DNA of 64,000 nt from Streptomyces sp. SirexAA-E. Its GTDB lineage: Bacteria > Actinomycetota > Actinomycetes > Streptomycetales > Streptomycetaceae. A program made the translations under genes and the position numbers. The stretch spans positions 1,426,001-1,490,000 of the forward strand of contig NC_015953.1 of NCBI RefSeq assembly GCF_000177195.2. Reading direction: 5' to 3'. Numbering within the stretch: position 1 is the first letter of the stretch; every line of letters begins with the position of its first letter. The notes under the pieces were generated by a model. The model searched no databases. It saw only the letters and a program-made list of their open reading frames with translations, and had not been told where the DNA came from. Shown one piece after another: positions 7,614 through 16,709 of this stretch.

Positions 7614-9643
7614 GTACGCCGTATCCCTTCACCGCCATCGTCGGGCAGGACGATCTGAGGCTCGGGCTGCTGCTCAACGCCGTCAGCCCGGCCGTCGGCG
7701 GCGTCCTCGTGCGCGGGGAGAAGGGCACTGCCAAGTCCACCGCCGTGCGCGCCCTGGCCGCCCTCATGCCCGAGGTCCCGGTCGTGGCCGGGTGCCGGTT
7801 CTCGTGCGACCCGGCGGCGCCCGATCCGGCGTGCCCGGACGGGCCGCACGAGGCCGGGGCGGGTGTCGCGCGGCCCGCGCGGACCGTCGAGCTGCCGGTG
7901 GGCGCGTCCGAGGACCGGCTGGTCGGCGCGCTCGACATCGAGCGGGCCCTCTCGGAGGGCGTGAAGGCCTTCGAGCCGGGACTGCTGGCGGACGCCCACC
8001 GCGGGATCCTGTACGTGGACGAGGTCAACCTCCTCCACGACCACCTGGTGGACCTGCTGCTCGACGCGGCGGCCATGGGTGCCTCCTACGTCGAGCGTGA
8101 GGGCGTCTCCGTACGCCATGCGGCGCGGTTCCTGCTCGTCGGGACGATGAACCCCGAGGAGGGCGAGCTGCGGCCCCAGCTGCTGGACCGGTTCGGGCTG
8201 ACCGTCGAGGTCGCCGCGTCCCGGGACACCGACCAGCGGGTGGAGGTCGTGCGGCGCAGGCTGGCCTACGACGACGACCCGGAGGGGTTCGCCGCCCGGT
8301 GGGCCGAGGAGGAGGGCGCGCTGCGGGAGCGGATCGCCGCCGCGCGCCTCCTGCTGCCCCGGGTGGTGCTGGGCGACGGGGTGCTGCGGCAGATCGCCGC
8401 CACCTGCGCGGCGTTCGAGGTCGACGGGATGCGGGCCGACATCGTCATGGCCCGTACCGCGACCGCGCTGGCCGCGTGGGCGGGACGTGAGGAGGTGACC
8501 TCCGACGACGTGCGGCAGGCCGCGCTCCTGGCGCTCCCCCACCGGCGCCGCCGCAACCCGTTCGACGCGCCCGGACTGGACGAGGACAAGCTCGACGACA
8601 CCCTCCGCGAGGCGGGGGACGACTCCGACGGCGACGGTGGCGGCGACGACGGTCCCGGCGGAGGGGGAGGCGGTGTGCCGCCCCAGGGCGGCGGTCCCGA
8701 CGCCCCGGACCGGGGCGAGACCGGGAGCGACGACGCGCCGGTGGTGGGTGAGGGCGGCTCGGAGTCCGGGCAGCAGCAGCCCGCCCCGGCCCGGGGGGCA
8801 GGCCCCGAGCAGCAGCCCGTGGGCGCGACGGAGCCCTTCCGGGCGAAGATGCTCAGCGTGCCCGGACTGGGCGAGGGCGCGGCCGGACGGCGGTCGCGGG
8901 CCCGTACCGAGCACGGGCGGACCACCGGGGCGCGCCGTCCCGAGGGGGCGCTGACCAAGCTTCACCTGGCGGCGACCGTGCAGGCGGCGGCTCCGCACCA
9001 GCGGGCGCGCGGACGGTCGGGGCGCGGGCTCGTGGTGCGCCGTGACGATCTGCGGCAGGCCACACGGGAGGGGCGCGAGGGCAATCTCGTGCTGTTCGTG
9101 GTGGATGCCTCCGGGTCGATGGCGGCCCGCCGGCGGATGGGCGCGGTGAAGGGTGCCGTGCTGTCGCTGCTGCTGGACGCCTACCAGCGGCGGGACAAGG
9201 TGGGGCTGGTGACCTTCCGGGGCAAGGACGCCGAGGTGGCCCTGCCGCCGACCTCGTCGGTGGACGCGGCGGCGGCCCGGCTGGAGTCGCTGCCGACCGG
9301 GGGGCGTACCCCGCTGGCCGCCGGGCTGCTGAAGGCGCACGACGTGCTGCGGGTGGAGCGGCTGCGTGATCCCTCGCGGCGTCCCCTGCTCGTCGTGGTG
9401 ACGGACGGCCGGGCGACCGGCGGCCCCGATCCGGTGGCGCTGGCCGCGCGGGCGGGCCGGCTGCACGCCGCCGAGGGCACGGCGTCCGTCGTCGTGGACT
9501 GCGAGACGGGCGTCGTACGCCTCGGTCTCGCCGCACAGCTCGCCCGGGAACTGGGAGGCAGCGCCGTCACGCTCGACGAGCTGCGGGCCGACTCGATCGC
9601 CGGGCTGGTCAAGGACGTCACCGCAGCCGGGAGGGCCGCGTAA
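7610..9643 (+). CDS. Fused chelatase subunit (AAA+ I-domain plus VWA D-domain), cobaltochelatase-associated
   Basis: 677 aa. The N-terminal AAA+ module has Walker A in [11 protein letters not shown] (about 36-46) and Walker B in [14 protein letters not shown] long acidic, Gly/Pro-rich linker covers about residues 325-400. The C-terminal von Willebrand A domain has the MIDAS motif VVDASGSM and TDGRATGG. Such BchI/BchD fusions are the ATPase part of metal chelatases and sit in actinobacterial cobalamin operons next to cobN. Here cobN itself is missing. GTG at 7610 overlaps cobQ, preceded by a strong GAGGAGG. The stop overlaps the cobO start. Confidence 0.9.
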   Translation: MSTPYPFTAIVGQDDLRLGLLLNAVSPAVGGVLVRGEKGTAKSTAVRALAALMPEVPVVAGCRFSCDPAAPDPACPDGPHEAGAGVARPARTVELPVGASEDRLVGALDIERALSEGVKAFEPGLLADAHRGILYVDEVNLLHDHLVDLLLDAAAMGASYVEREGVSVRHAARFLLVGTMNPEEGELRPQLLDRFGLTVEVAASRDTDQRVEVVRRRLAYDDDPEGFAARWAEEEGALRERIAAARLLLPRVVLGDGVLRQIAATCAAFEVDGMRADIVMARTATALAAWAGREEVTSDDVRQAALLALPHRRRRNPFDAPGLDEDKLDDTLREAGDDSDGDGGGDDGPGGGGGGVPPQGGGPDAPDRGETGSDDAPVVGEGGSESGQQQPAPARGAGPEQQPVGATEPFRAKMLSVPGLGEGAAGRRSRARTEHGRTTGARRPEGALTKLHLAATVQAAAPHQRARGRSGRGLVVRRDDLRQATREGREGNLVLFVVDASGSMAARRRMGAVKGAVLSLLLDAYQRRDKVGLVTFRGKDAEVALPPTSSVDAAAARLESLPTGGRTPLAAGLLKAHDVLRVERLRDPSRRPLLVVVTDGRATGGPDPVALAARAGRLHAAEGTASVVVDCETGVVRLGLAAQLARELGGSAVTLDELRADSIAGLVKDVTAAGRAA

Positions 9644-10242
9644 TGCCACAGGGACAGCCGGTATCGGTACCGGACGACGGACTGACGACGCGTCAGCGGC
9701 GCAACCGCCCGCTGCTCTTCGTCCACACGGGCATAGGCAAGGGCAAGTCGACGGCCGCGTTCGGGCTCGCGCTGCGCGCCTGGAACCAGGGCTGGCCGAT
9801 CGGGGTGTTCCAGTTCGTGAAGTCGGCGAAGTGGAAGGTCGGCGAGGAGAACGCGCTGAAGGTGCTCGGGGCGAGCGGCGAGGGCGGCACGGTCGACTGG
9901 CACAAGATGGGCGAGGGCTGGTCGTGGGTCCAGCGCGACAACCAGCTGGACAACGAGGAGAAGGCGCGGGAGGGCTGGGAGCAGGTCAAGCGTGACCTGG
10001 CCGCCGAGACGTACAAGCTGTACGTGCTCGACGAGTTCGCCTACCCGATGCACTGGGGCTGGATCGACACCGACGAGGTGGTCGAGGTGATGCGGAACCG
10101 TCCGGGGACCCAGCACGTGGTGATCACCGGGCGCAACGCTCCGGCGAAGCTGGTCGAGGCCGCCGATCTGGTGACCGACATGTCGAAGGTCAAGCACCCG
10201 ATGGACGCCGGTCAGAAGGGCCAGAGGGGCATCGAGTGGTGA
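9643..10242 (+). CDS. cobO: Cob(I)yrinic acid a,c-diamide adenosyltransferase
   Basis: 199 aa; adds the 5'-deoxyadenosyl ligand to the reduced corrinoid. The P-loop HTGIGKGKSTAAFG (27-40) is the CobA/CobO signature. LYVLDEFAYPMHWGWID and VVITGRNAPAKLVEAADLVTDM also belong to this family. Length is as expected. ATG at 9643 shares its A with the preceding TAA stop, implying coupled translation. It lies mid-operon between the chelatase and cobB. Confidence 0.95.
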   Translation: MPQGQPVSVPDDGLTTRQRRNRPLLFVHTGIGKGKSTAAFGLALRAWNQGWPIGVFQFVKSAKWKVGEENALKVLGASGEGGTVDWHKMGEGWSWVQRDNQLDNEEKAREGWEQVKRDLAAETYKLYVLDEFAYPMHWGWIDTDEVVEVMRNRPGTQHVVITGRNAPAKLVEAADLVTDMSKVKHPMDAGQKGQRGIEW

Positions 10243-11591
10243 GTGTCCCCCGTCTGGTCATCGCCGCGCCCGCCTCCAACAGCGGCAAGACCACCGTCGC
10301 CACCGGCCTGATGGCGGCGTTCGCGGGGCGCGGGCTCGCCGTGTCCCCTCACAAGGTGGGCCCCGACTACATCGACCCGGGCTACCACGCGCTCGCCACC
10401 GGCCGTCCGGGGCGCAACCTCGACGCCTACATGTGCGGTCCGGAGCTCGTCGCCCCGCTGTTCGGGCACGGGGCCGCCGGGTGTGACCTGGCGGTCGTCG
10501 AGGGGGTGATGGGGCTGTACGACGGTGCCTCCGGGCAGGGGGAGCTGGCGTCCACCGCGCAGGTGTCGAAGCTGCTGCGGGCGCCGGTGGTGCTCGTCGT
10601 CGACGCGTCCTCGCAGTCCCGTTCGGTCGCGGCGCTGGTCCACGGTTTCGCCTCCTGGGACCCGGAGGTGCGGATCGGCGGGGTGATCCTGAACAAGGTG
10701 GGCTCCGACCGCCATGAGGCGCTGCTGCGGGAGGCCCTGGAGGAGACGGGGCTGCCGGTGCTGGGGGCGTTGCGGCGGGCTCCGCAGGTGGCGACCCCGT
10801 CGCGTCATCTGGGTCTGGTCCCGGTGGCCGAGCGGCAGGCCGACGCGGTGGGCGCCGTGGCGGCGATGGCGGAGCGGGTCCGGGCGGGCTGCGACCTGGA
10901 GGCGCTGCTTGCCTTGGCCCGTACGGCTCCGGCGCTGCCCGGCGCGGTGTGGGAGCCGGAGCGGCAGCCCGTGGAGGGGGCCCGGCCGGTGGTGGCCGTG
11001 GCGGGCGGGGCGGCGTTCACGTTCGCGTACGCCGAGCACGCCGAGCTGCTGACGGCGGCCGGTGCGGAGGTGGCCGTCTTCGATCCGCTGCGCGACGAGA
11101 AGCTGCCCGCGGGCACGGCGGGGCTGGTGATCGGCGGCGGCTTCCCCGAGGTGTACGCCCCGGAGCTGTCGGCGAACGAGCCGCTGCGCCGGGCCGTCAC
11201 CGAGCTGGCCGCGGCGGGCGCGCCGGTCGCGGCGGAGTGCGCGGGGCTGCTGTACCTGGCGCGTGAGCTGGACGGGCGGCCGATGTGCGGGGTGCTGGAC
11301 GCCTCGGCCCGGATGTCGGAGCGGCTGACGCTCGGCTACCGGTCGGCGGTGGCGGTGTCGGACAGTGTGCTGGCCGAGGCGGGCACCAGACTGCGGGGCC
11401 ACGAGTTCCACCGCACGGTCCTGGAGCCGGGCGCGGGGGCGGTGCCCGCGTGGGGGCTGCACCAGCCGGAGCGGCGGGTGGAGGGCTTCGTCCAGCGGGG
11501 TGTCCACGCCAGCTATGTGCATACGCACTGGGCGGCGTCCCCCGGTGTGGCCCGGCGCTTCGTGGAGCACTGCCGTCGGCGGGCGGTGTGA
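10239..11591 (+). CDS. cobB: Cobyrinic acid a,c-diamide synthase (CobB/CbiA)
   Basis: About 450 aa. Glutamine-dependent amidation of cobyrinic or hydrogenobyrinic acid at positions a and c. The N-terminal ATP-binding motif is APASNSGKTTVATGLM, followed by HKVGPDYIDPGYH and VVEGVMGLYDG. The C-terminal amidotransferase-like domain has LVIGGGFPEVYAPEL and the Cys in AAECAGLLYLA. GTG at 10239 overlaps the cobO stop in GTGA; a second GTG one codon earlier (10236) is equally possible. An AGAGGGG lies just upstream. Last gene of the riboswitch-led operon. Confidence 0.93.
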   Translation: MSVPRLVIAAPASNSGKTTVATGLMAAFAGRGLAVSPHKVGPDYIDPGYHALATGRPGRNLDAYMCGPELVAPLFGHGAAGCDLAVVEGVMGLYDGASGQGELASTAQVSKLLRAPVVLVVDASSQSRSVAALVHGFASWDPEVRIGGVILNKVGSDRHEALLREALEETGLPVLGALRRAPQVATPSRHLGLVPVAERQADAVGAVAAMAERVRAGCDLEALLALARTAPALPGAVWEPERQPVEGARPVVAVAGGAAFTFAYAEHAELLTAAGAEVAVFDPLRDEKLPAGTAGLVIGGGFPEVYAPELSANEPLRRAVTELAAAGAPVAAECAGLLYLARELDGRPMCGVLDASARMSERLTLGYRSAVAVSDSVLAEAGTRLRGHEFHRTVLEPGAGAVPAWGLHQPERRVEGFVQRGVHASYVHTHWAASPGVARRFVEHCRRRAV

Positions 11592-11593
11592 CC

Positions 11594-12319
11594 TCACTCC
11601 CCCGCGACGCCGACCACCAGCCAGATGAAGCCCACTCCGGCGACGGTGCACAGCAGCGTGGAGCGGGCCGGATGGTCGTGGTGCGCCTCGGGCAGGATCT
11701 CGGCGGCGGCGAGGTAGAGGAGCGCCCCGCCGAAGAACCCGATGTAACAGCCGAGCAGTTGCTCCGGAAGGGTGAAGAACAGGGTGGTCGCGGCGCCGGC
11801 GACCGGGGCCAGGGCGTCGGCGAACAGCATCAGGAGGGCCTTGCGGCGGGCGTTCCCGTAGAGACTGGTGATCGTGTACGTGTTGAATCCGTCGGCGAAG
11901 TCATGGGTGATGACGGCGAGCGCGACCGCGGCGCCCATCCCGCCGCCGACCTGGAAGGCGGCGCCGAGCGCGACCCCGTCCATCAGGCTGTGGCCCACCA
12001 TCGCGGCCGCCGCCGTCAGCCCGACCTGCGGCACCCGTTCCTCGCCCGCTCCGTGTGCCGCCTGGCGTACCGCCAGGGAGCGCTCCACGAGATGGGCCGT
12101 CAGGAAGCCGCCCACGAAGAGCAGCAGGGCTGCGGGGACGCCGAGGACCTCGCCGCCCGCCGCGTGCAGCGCCTCGGGCAGCAGGTCGAGGCCGACGACG
12201 CCCAGCATCAGGCCGCCTGCGAAGCCGAGCACCAGGTGCCTGCGGTCGCTGACGCGCTGCGCGACCCAGCCGCCCGCCAGGGTCATCAGGAACGCGCCGA
12301 GCGCGACGAATACCGCCAT
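11594..12319 (-). CDS. ZIP-family divalent metal permease
   Basis: 241 aa with about eight predicted helices. The two metal-site helices carry GHSLMDGVALGAAF and THDFADGFNTYTI, the conserved His/Asp pattern of ZIP transporters of the GufA/ZupT type. It faces cobB with only two bases between the stops and is divergent from cobC. The location within a cobalamin cluster suggests metal supply, possibly cobalt or zinc; the ion is not readable from sequence. No Zur-like palindrome is obvious upstream. Confidence 0.87.
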   Translation of the reverse strand: MAVFVALGAFLMTLAGGWVAQRVSDRRHLVLGFAGGLMLGVVGLDLLPEALHAAGGEVLGVPAALLLFVGGFLTAHLVERSLAVRQAAHGAGEERVPQVGLTAAAAMVGHSLMDGVALGAAFQVGGGMGAAVALAVITHDFADGFNTYTITSLYGNARRKALLMLFADALAPVAGAATTLFFTLPEQLLGCYIGFFGGALLYLAAAEILPEAHHDHPARSTLLCTVAGVGFIWLVVGVAGE

Positions 12320-12473
12320 GGGCCCTTGCTAGCGGATTGACCCCGCTCCCCGCACCTCAGGCCGCCTTCACCGTGTCCCGTGTCGCCGGGCCCGCGTCCC
12401 TGTGCCGCCTCGGCCCGTCCGTCCGCCCCGGGCGGCCCGTACCTCCGTGCCCGTTCCTGGAAGGATCCCCGCC

Positions 12474-14018
12474 ATGACCCGTGTCGCGCTCGTCGTCGGT
12501 GTCGGCGCCCGCCGTGGTGTACCGGCCGGGGAGGTGCTGGGGCTGGTCATCGGGGCGTTGGGGGCGGCCGGGCTGCGGGTCCGGGACGTGGTGGCGCTGG
12601 CGACGCTGGACGTCCGGGCCGAGGAGGCGGGGATCACCGGGGCGGCGGCGCGTCTCGGGGTGCCGGTGCTCCCGTACCCGGCCGAGGTGCTGGCGCGGGT
12701 GCCGGTGCCGAACCCGTCGCGGGCGGCGCGGGCCGCCGTGGCCACCGGTTCGGTGGCGGAGGCCGCGGCGCTGGCGGGTGCGGGCGGTTCTGGTGGGGCG
12801 GGGGCGGGGGGCTCCGCCGAACTGCTGGTCACCAAGCGGAAGTCGGCGTCGGCGACCTGCGCGGTGGCCCGTGGGGTTCGGTCGATCGGTACCCCGGCGT
12901 CGACGAATGGCGCCGAGCCGTTCACCATGGCTGCCATGCTGCCCCCCACGAAGCACATCGACAGCGCCGGGCCCGACCTGCGGCACCACGGCGACGCTGA
13001 GGTACGCGGGCTGGATCTGACCGATCTCGCCGTGAACGTCCGGACCGGTACCCCGCCCGACTGGCTGCGCGAGCGGATAGCCGCGTCGCTGGGCTCGCTG
13101 GCCGCCTACCCGGACGGGGGTCCGGCGCGGGCGGCGGTCGCCGAGCGGCACGGGCTGCCCGCGGAACGGGTGCTGCTGACGGCGGGCGCGGCCGAGGCGT
13201 TCGTACTGCTCGCGCGTGCGGTGCCGACGCGGCGGCCGGTCGTCGTGCATCCCCAGTTCACCGAGCCGGAGGCGGCGCTGCGGGCGGCCGGGCACGAGGT
13301 CGGGCGGGTGGTGCTGCGCCCCGAGGACGGCTTCCGGCTGGACCCGGAGGCGGTGCCCCAGGAGGCGGATCTGGTGGTGATCGGCAACCCGACCAACCCG
13401 ACGTCCGTGCTGCACCCCGCCGGTGTGCTGGAACGGCTGGCGCGGCCCGGCCGGACGCTGGTGGTCGACGAGGCGTTCATGGACGCCGTGCCCGGGGAGC
13501 GCGAGGCCCTGTGCGGGCGTACGGACGTGCCCGGGCTCGTCGTACTGCGGAGCCTGACGAAGACCTGGGGGCTGGCGGGGTTGCGGATCGGCTACGTCCT
13601 GGCCGATCCGTCGACCGTGGCCCTGCTCCAGGAGGCGCAGCCGCTGTGGCCGGTGTCGTCACCGGCGTTGGCGGCGGCCGAGGCCTGCATGGAGCCGCGT
13701 GCGCTGGTCGAGGCGGCGGACGCGGCCGACCGGGTCGCCGTGGACCGGGCTCATCTGCTGGCCGGGCTCGCGGAGTTCGCCGAGGTGCGGGTGGTGGAAC
13801 CGGCCGCGGGGCCGTTCGTCCTGGTGCGGCTGGAGCGGGCGGACGAGGTCCGGGAGAGGCTGCGGTCGCTGGGGTTCGCGGCGCGGCGCGGGGACACCTT
13901 CCCCGGGCTGGGGCGCGAGTGGCTGCGGCTGGCGGTACGCGACCGGGCCACGACCAATCGTTTCCTCCAGGCCCTCGACCTGGCGTTGCAGGGGCTGCCG
14001 CGCAGACCGGCCGGCTGA
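12474..14018 (+). CDS. cobC: CbiG C-terminal domain fused to CobC-type PLP decarboxylase/aminotransferase
   Basis: 514 aa, ATG at 12474 with GGAAGGA 10 nt upstream. Residues 1-135 match the CbiG C-terminal domain: VALVVGVGARRGVP, LATLDVRAEEAG and ELLVTKRKSASATCAVARG. After a short linker, residues 165-514 are a fold-type I PLP enzyme like histidinol-phosphate aminotransferase and L-threonine-O-3-phosphate decarboxylase, with VIGNPTNPTSVLHP, LVVDEAFMDAVPGE and the PLP lysine in LRSLTKTWGLAGLRIGY. The PLP half probably makes aminopropanol phosphate for CobD. The N-terminal half lacks the CbiG N-terminal hydrolase domain. Confidence 0.88.
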   Translation: MTRVALVVGVGARRGVPAGEVLGLVIGALGAAGLRVRDVVALATLDVRAEEAGITGAAARLGVPVLPYPAEVLARVPVPNPSRAARAAVATGSVAEAAALAGAGGSGGAGAGGSAELLVTKRKSASATCAVARGVRSIGTPASTNGAEPFTMAAMLPPTKHIDSAGPDLRHHGDAEVRGLDLTDLAVNVRTGTPPDWLRERIAASLGSLAAYPDGGPARAAVAERHGLPAERVLLTAGAAEAFVLLARAVPTRRPVVVHPQFTEPEAALRAAGHEVGRVVLRPEDGFRLDPEAVPQEADLVVIGNPTNPTSVLHPAGVLERLARPGRTLVVDEAFMDAVPGEREALCGRTDVPGLVVLRSLTKTWGLAGLRIGYVLADPSTVALLQEAQPLWPVSSPALAAAEACMEPRALVEAADAADRVAVDRAHLLAGLAEFAEVRVVEPAAGPFVLVRLERADEVRERLRSLGFAARRGDTFPGLGREWLRLAVRDRATTNRFLQALDLALQGLPRRPAG

Positions 14019-14026
14019 GAGGAAGC

Positions 14027-14060
14027 GGGAGCGGTGCTCATGCGTGTGAGCACCGCTCCC
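14027..14060 (+). terminator. Perfect 14-bp hairpin after cobC, between convergent genes
   Basis: GGGAGCGGTGCTCA, a 6-nt loop, then TGAGCACCGCTCCC. It begins 9 bp after the cobC stop. A third copy of the right arm (TGAGCACCGCTCCC) recurs at 14091-14104, so two alternative hairpins can form. Confidence 0.85.
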
Positions 14061-14122
14061 GGTCCGATGCGGGAACGGCGCCCGGGTACGTGAGCACCGC
14101 TCCCCTCCCCCCGTCCCCCGGG

Positions 14123-15166
14123 TCAGCTCTGGGCGCGCCTGCGGGCGACGACCATGGCTCCGGCGCCGACGGCAAGCAGCAGGGCCGCGCCGCCCGCGAT
14201 GTACGGGGTGGAGGAGCTGGAGCCCGTCTCGGCGAGGTCGCCGGTGCCGGACGCCTGGGTCTTGTCGGTGCCGGTCTGGGGCTTCACCTCGCCGATCTCG
14301 TCCCCCTTGCCGGCGCTGTCGCCGCCGGTGCCGCCCTCGTTCCCGGAGCCGCCGTTCCCCGAGCCTCCGTTCCCCGAGCCGCCGTTGTCCGAGCCTCCGT
14401 TCCCGGAACCGCCGTCCTCGGACCCGCCGTCGCCCGGGCCGTCACCCTTCGGGGTCTCGCAGGTCGCCTCGGCCAGCGTGACCTCCCCCTCCACCTCGGC
14501 GACGTTGAGGGCGAGCGGGTTCACCGACACCCGGAGCTGGAGGGCCGTCGCGGCGGCCGTGTTCGTGGTGGTGGCGGTCTTCGACAGGTCGAGGGTGACC
14601 GAACCGACTCCGGGGACCTCGACGTTCGTCGTACCGCCCGCGGAGAGGGTCACCCGCTTGCCGAGCACCGAGACGTGCCCCAGCACGTTCGACTCGGCGA
14701 CCGGCTTCTTCCCCGCCTCGCACAGGGCCTTCGAGGTGACCTTCTCGACCTCGATCAGGGACAGCGCGGGCAGTCCGGGCACATGCACCCGGGCGTGGGC
14801 GAGATTCGTGCTGCCCTCGGCCCTGTGCTCGTCCACGGTGGCGTCCGCCGTGGCGACGTCGGCCCGCAGCACGCGCACCGGGCGGTCCTCCTCGACCCCG
14901 CCGAGCTCCACGCTGAGCGCGGTCTTCTCCGCGCTGGCCGGGGCGTGCACCTCGTTGAGCGTGGCGTTGAGCGGCAGTTGGACCGACCTGCTGAGGAGCG
15001 AGACGTCGAGCCCGGTGCGCAGCACGACGGCGCTCGCCTTTCCGTGGCCGCCGGCCGGGGTGGCCGGAGCCGTCGCGGTGGCTGCCTGCGCGGGGACGGC
15101 GACCAGCAGGGCGACGGGTGCGGCGGCGACCGCCAGGGCGGCCAGACGGAAGGTGTTGCTGTTCAA
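14123..15166 (-). CDS. Secreted LAETG sortase-anchored surface protein
   Basis: 347 aa from a TTG start at 15166. A signal peptide (FRLAALAVAAAPVALLVAV...PAQA) leads into an Ala/Val-rich beta-type domain, with two cysteines near residues 197 and 261 (approximate). Then comes an acidic Gly/Asn/Ser repeat (GGSGN units) and the sorting signal: LAETG, a hydrophobic helix IAGGAALLLAVGAGAMVV and the tail ARRRAQS. LAxTG is the class E sortase motif of Streptomyces. An in-frame ATG at 15223 would add 19 residues unlike a signal peptide, so I prefer TTG. Function unknown beyond wall attachment. Confidence 0.85.
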   Translation of the reverse strand: MNSNTFRLAALAVAAAPVALLVAVPAQAATATAPATPAGGHGKASAVVLRTGLDVSLLSRSVQLPLNATLNEVHAPASAEKTALSVELGGVEEDRPVRVLRADVATADATVDEHRAEGSTNLAHARVHVPGLPALSLIEVEKVTSKALCEAGKKPVAESNVLGHVSVLGKRVTLSAGGTTNVEVPGVGSVTLDLSKTATTTNTAAATALQLRVSVNPLALNVAEVEGEVTLAEATCETPKGDGPGDGGSEDGGSGNGGSDNGGSGNGGSGNGGSGNEGGTGGDSAGKGDEIGEVKPQTGTDKTQASGTGDLAETGSSSSTPYIAGGAALLLAVGAGAMVVARRRAQS

Positions 15167-15269
15167 GATGGTGGAACCCCCACAAGAGACATGGAGCCAC
15201 CGGCACCGCCCAATGGGGGACATCGCGGGCGCCGGTGGCCTCGACTCCGTGAATCTTTACGCACGGAGG

Positions 15270-15300
15270 GTGAACTGACAGACACCTGGCGTCAGTTCAC
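15270..15300. promoter_or_regulatory. 10-bp inverted repeat upstream of the surface protein gene
   Basis: GTGAACTGAC and GTCAGTTCAC flank an 11-nt spacer, about 100 bp before the TTG start. It may be an operator or the hairpin of an upstream transcript; no regulator is assigned. The rest of 15224-15496 shows no ORF. Confidence 0.45.
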
Positions 15301-15496
15301 TCCAAAGGGGGGTTTCCGCGTACGTATTCGAATCCTTCGGCACAGGAGTTCCCCGGAGTCACCCGTTTCACCGAGCGCGGGCGGCGCACCGGCCGCCTCG
15401 GCCCGACGAGGCACGAAAGGGTCCAACGAGCCAGGGCGGCACCAGGTCACCGCCGGTCAACATCGCACCCACACCCGCGTCGGCCGCCGCGGCCCG

Positions 15497-16597
15497 TCAG
15501 CCGATGACGCGGCCGTTCAGCACCACCTGCCGGGGACCCGCCAGCACGCGTACGTCGGCGCGCGGGTCCTCGTCGTACACCACCAGGTCGGCCGGGGCCC
15601 CTTCCTCCAGCACCGGACGGCCCAGCCAGCGTCGCGCGCCCCAGGCCGTCGCGGAGAGCGCGTCCAGGGGCGGGATGCCCGCCTTGACCAGCTCGGCGAC
15701 CTCGGCGGCCACCAGACCGTGGGCCAGCGAGCCGCCCGCGTCGGTCCCGACGAAGACGGGGATGCCCGCGTCGTAGGCCGCCCGCACGGTGTCGTAACGG
15801 CGCTCGTACAGCTGCCGCATATGGGCCGACCAGCGGGGGAACCTGGCCTCGCCGCCCGCCGCGAGGTCCGGGAAGGTGGCGATGTTGACCAGGGTGGGGA
15901 CGATCGCCACGCCGCGCTCGGCGAAGAGCGGGATGGTGTCCTCGGTGAGTCCCGTCGCGTGCTCGACGCAGTCGATCCCGGCCTCCACGAGATCGCGCAG
16001 GGCGTCCTCGGCGAAGCAGTGCGCGGTGACCCGGGCGCCGAGGCGGTGCGCCTCGGCGATGGCGGCCTCGACCTCGCCGCGCGGCCAGCAGGCGGTCAGG
16101 TCCCCGGCGTCCCGGTCGATCCAGTCGCCGACCAGCTTCACCCAGCCGTCGCCGCGCCGCGCCTCCCGGGCGACGTAGGCGACCAGGTCACCGGGTTCGA
16201 TCTCGTGCGCGTAGTTGCGGATGTACCTGCGGGTCCGGGCGATGTGCCGGCCCGCCCGGATGATCTTCGGCAGGTCCTCCCGGTCGTCGATCCACCGGGT
16301 GTCGGAGGGCGAGCCCGCGTCCCGGATGAGCAGGGTGCCCGCCTCCCGGTCGGTGAGCGCCTGCTTCTCGCTCGTCGCCGCGTCGACCGGTCCGTGCCCG
16401 TCGAGGCCGACGTGGCAGTGGGCGTCGACGAGGCCGGGCAGCGCCCAGCCGGAGAGGGCCGCCGCACCGTCGGCGCCCGGCGGCCGCTCGTGGGTGATCC
16501 GCCCGTCCACGGCCCAGATCTCGTCCCTGACGTCGTCGGGGCCGAGCAGCACCCGCCCCTTGATCCGCAGTATCCGCGCCGCCTCGTGATCGCTCAT
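15497..16597 (-). CDS. Metal-dependent amidohydrolase (imidazolonepropionase/prolidase-like)
   Basis: 366 aa from ATG at 16597. The amidohydrolase metal motif LVDAHCHVGLD lies near residue 60. Later ligands are in GARVTAHCFAED, CVEHATGL and the final catalytic Asp in FVGTDAGGSLAHG. The C-terminal GAPADLVVYDEDP and VVLNGRVIG close the beta-sandwich typical of the family. Substrate unknown; related enzymes act on cyclic amides or peptidyl-proline bonds. It is divergent from the class V PLP enzyme, with 112 bp between starts. Confidence 0.85.
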   Translation of the reverse strand: MSDHEAARILRIKGRVLLGPDDVRDEIWAVDGRITHERPPGADGAAALSGWALPGLVDAHCHVGLDGHGPVDAATSEKQALTDREAGTLLIRDAGSPSDTRWIDDREDLPKIIRAGRHIARTRRYIRNYAHEIEPGDLVAYVAREARRGDGWVKLVGDWIDRDAGDLTACWPRGEVEAAIAEAHRLGARVTAHCFAEDALRDLVEAGIDCVEHATGLTEDTIPLFAERGVAIVPTLVNIATFPDLAAGGEARFPRWSAHMRQLYERRYDTVRAAYDAGIPVFVGTDAGGSLAHGLVAAEVAELVKAGIPPLDALSATAWGARRWLGRPVLEEGAPADLVVYDEDPRADVRVLAGPRQVVLNGRVIG

Positions 16598-16709
16598 GCA
16601 CAGCACTGTACGAGGCACGGCACCGGGGGCCGCCGGGTGTGCTGGGTACTCTCGGACGCACGCGCCCCCGAGCGCCGACCGCGAACGACACACCTGAAGA
16701 GAGCACCCC

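Noticed and set aside
14330..14420. Repeated GGSGN-coding units as a possible CRISPR-like array
   Set aside because: Units are short, contiguous, in frame with the surface protein and without spacers, so they are a protein repeat.
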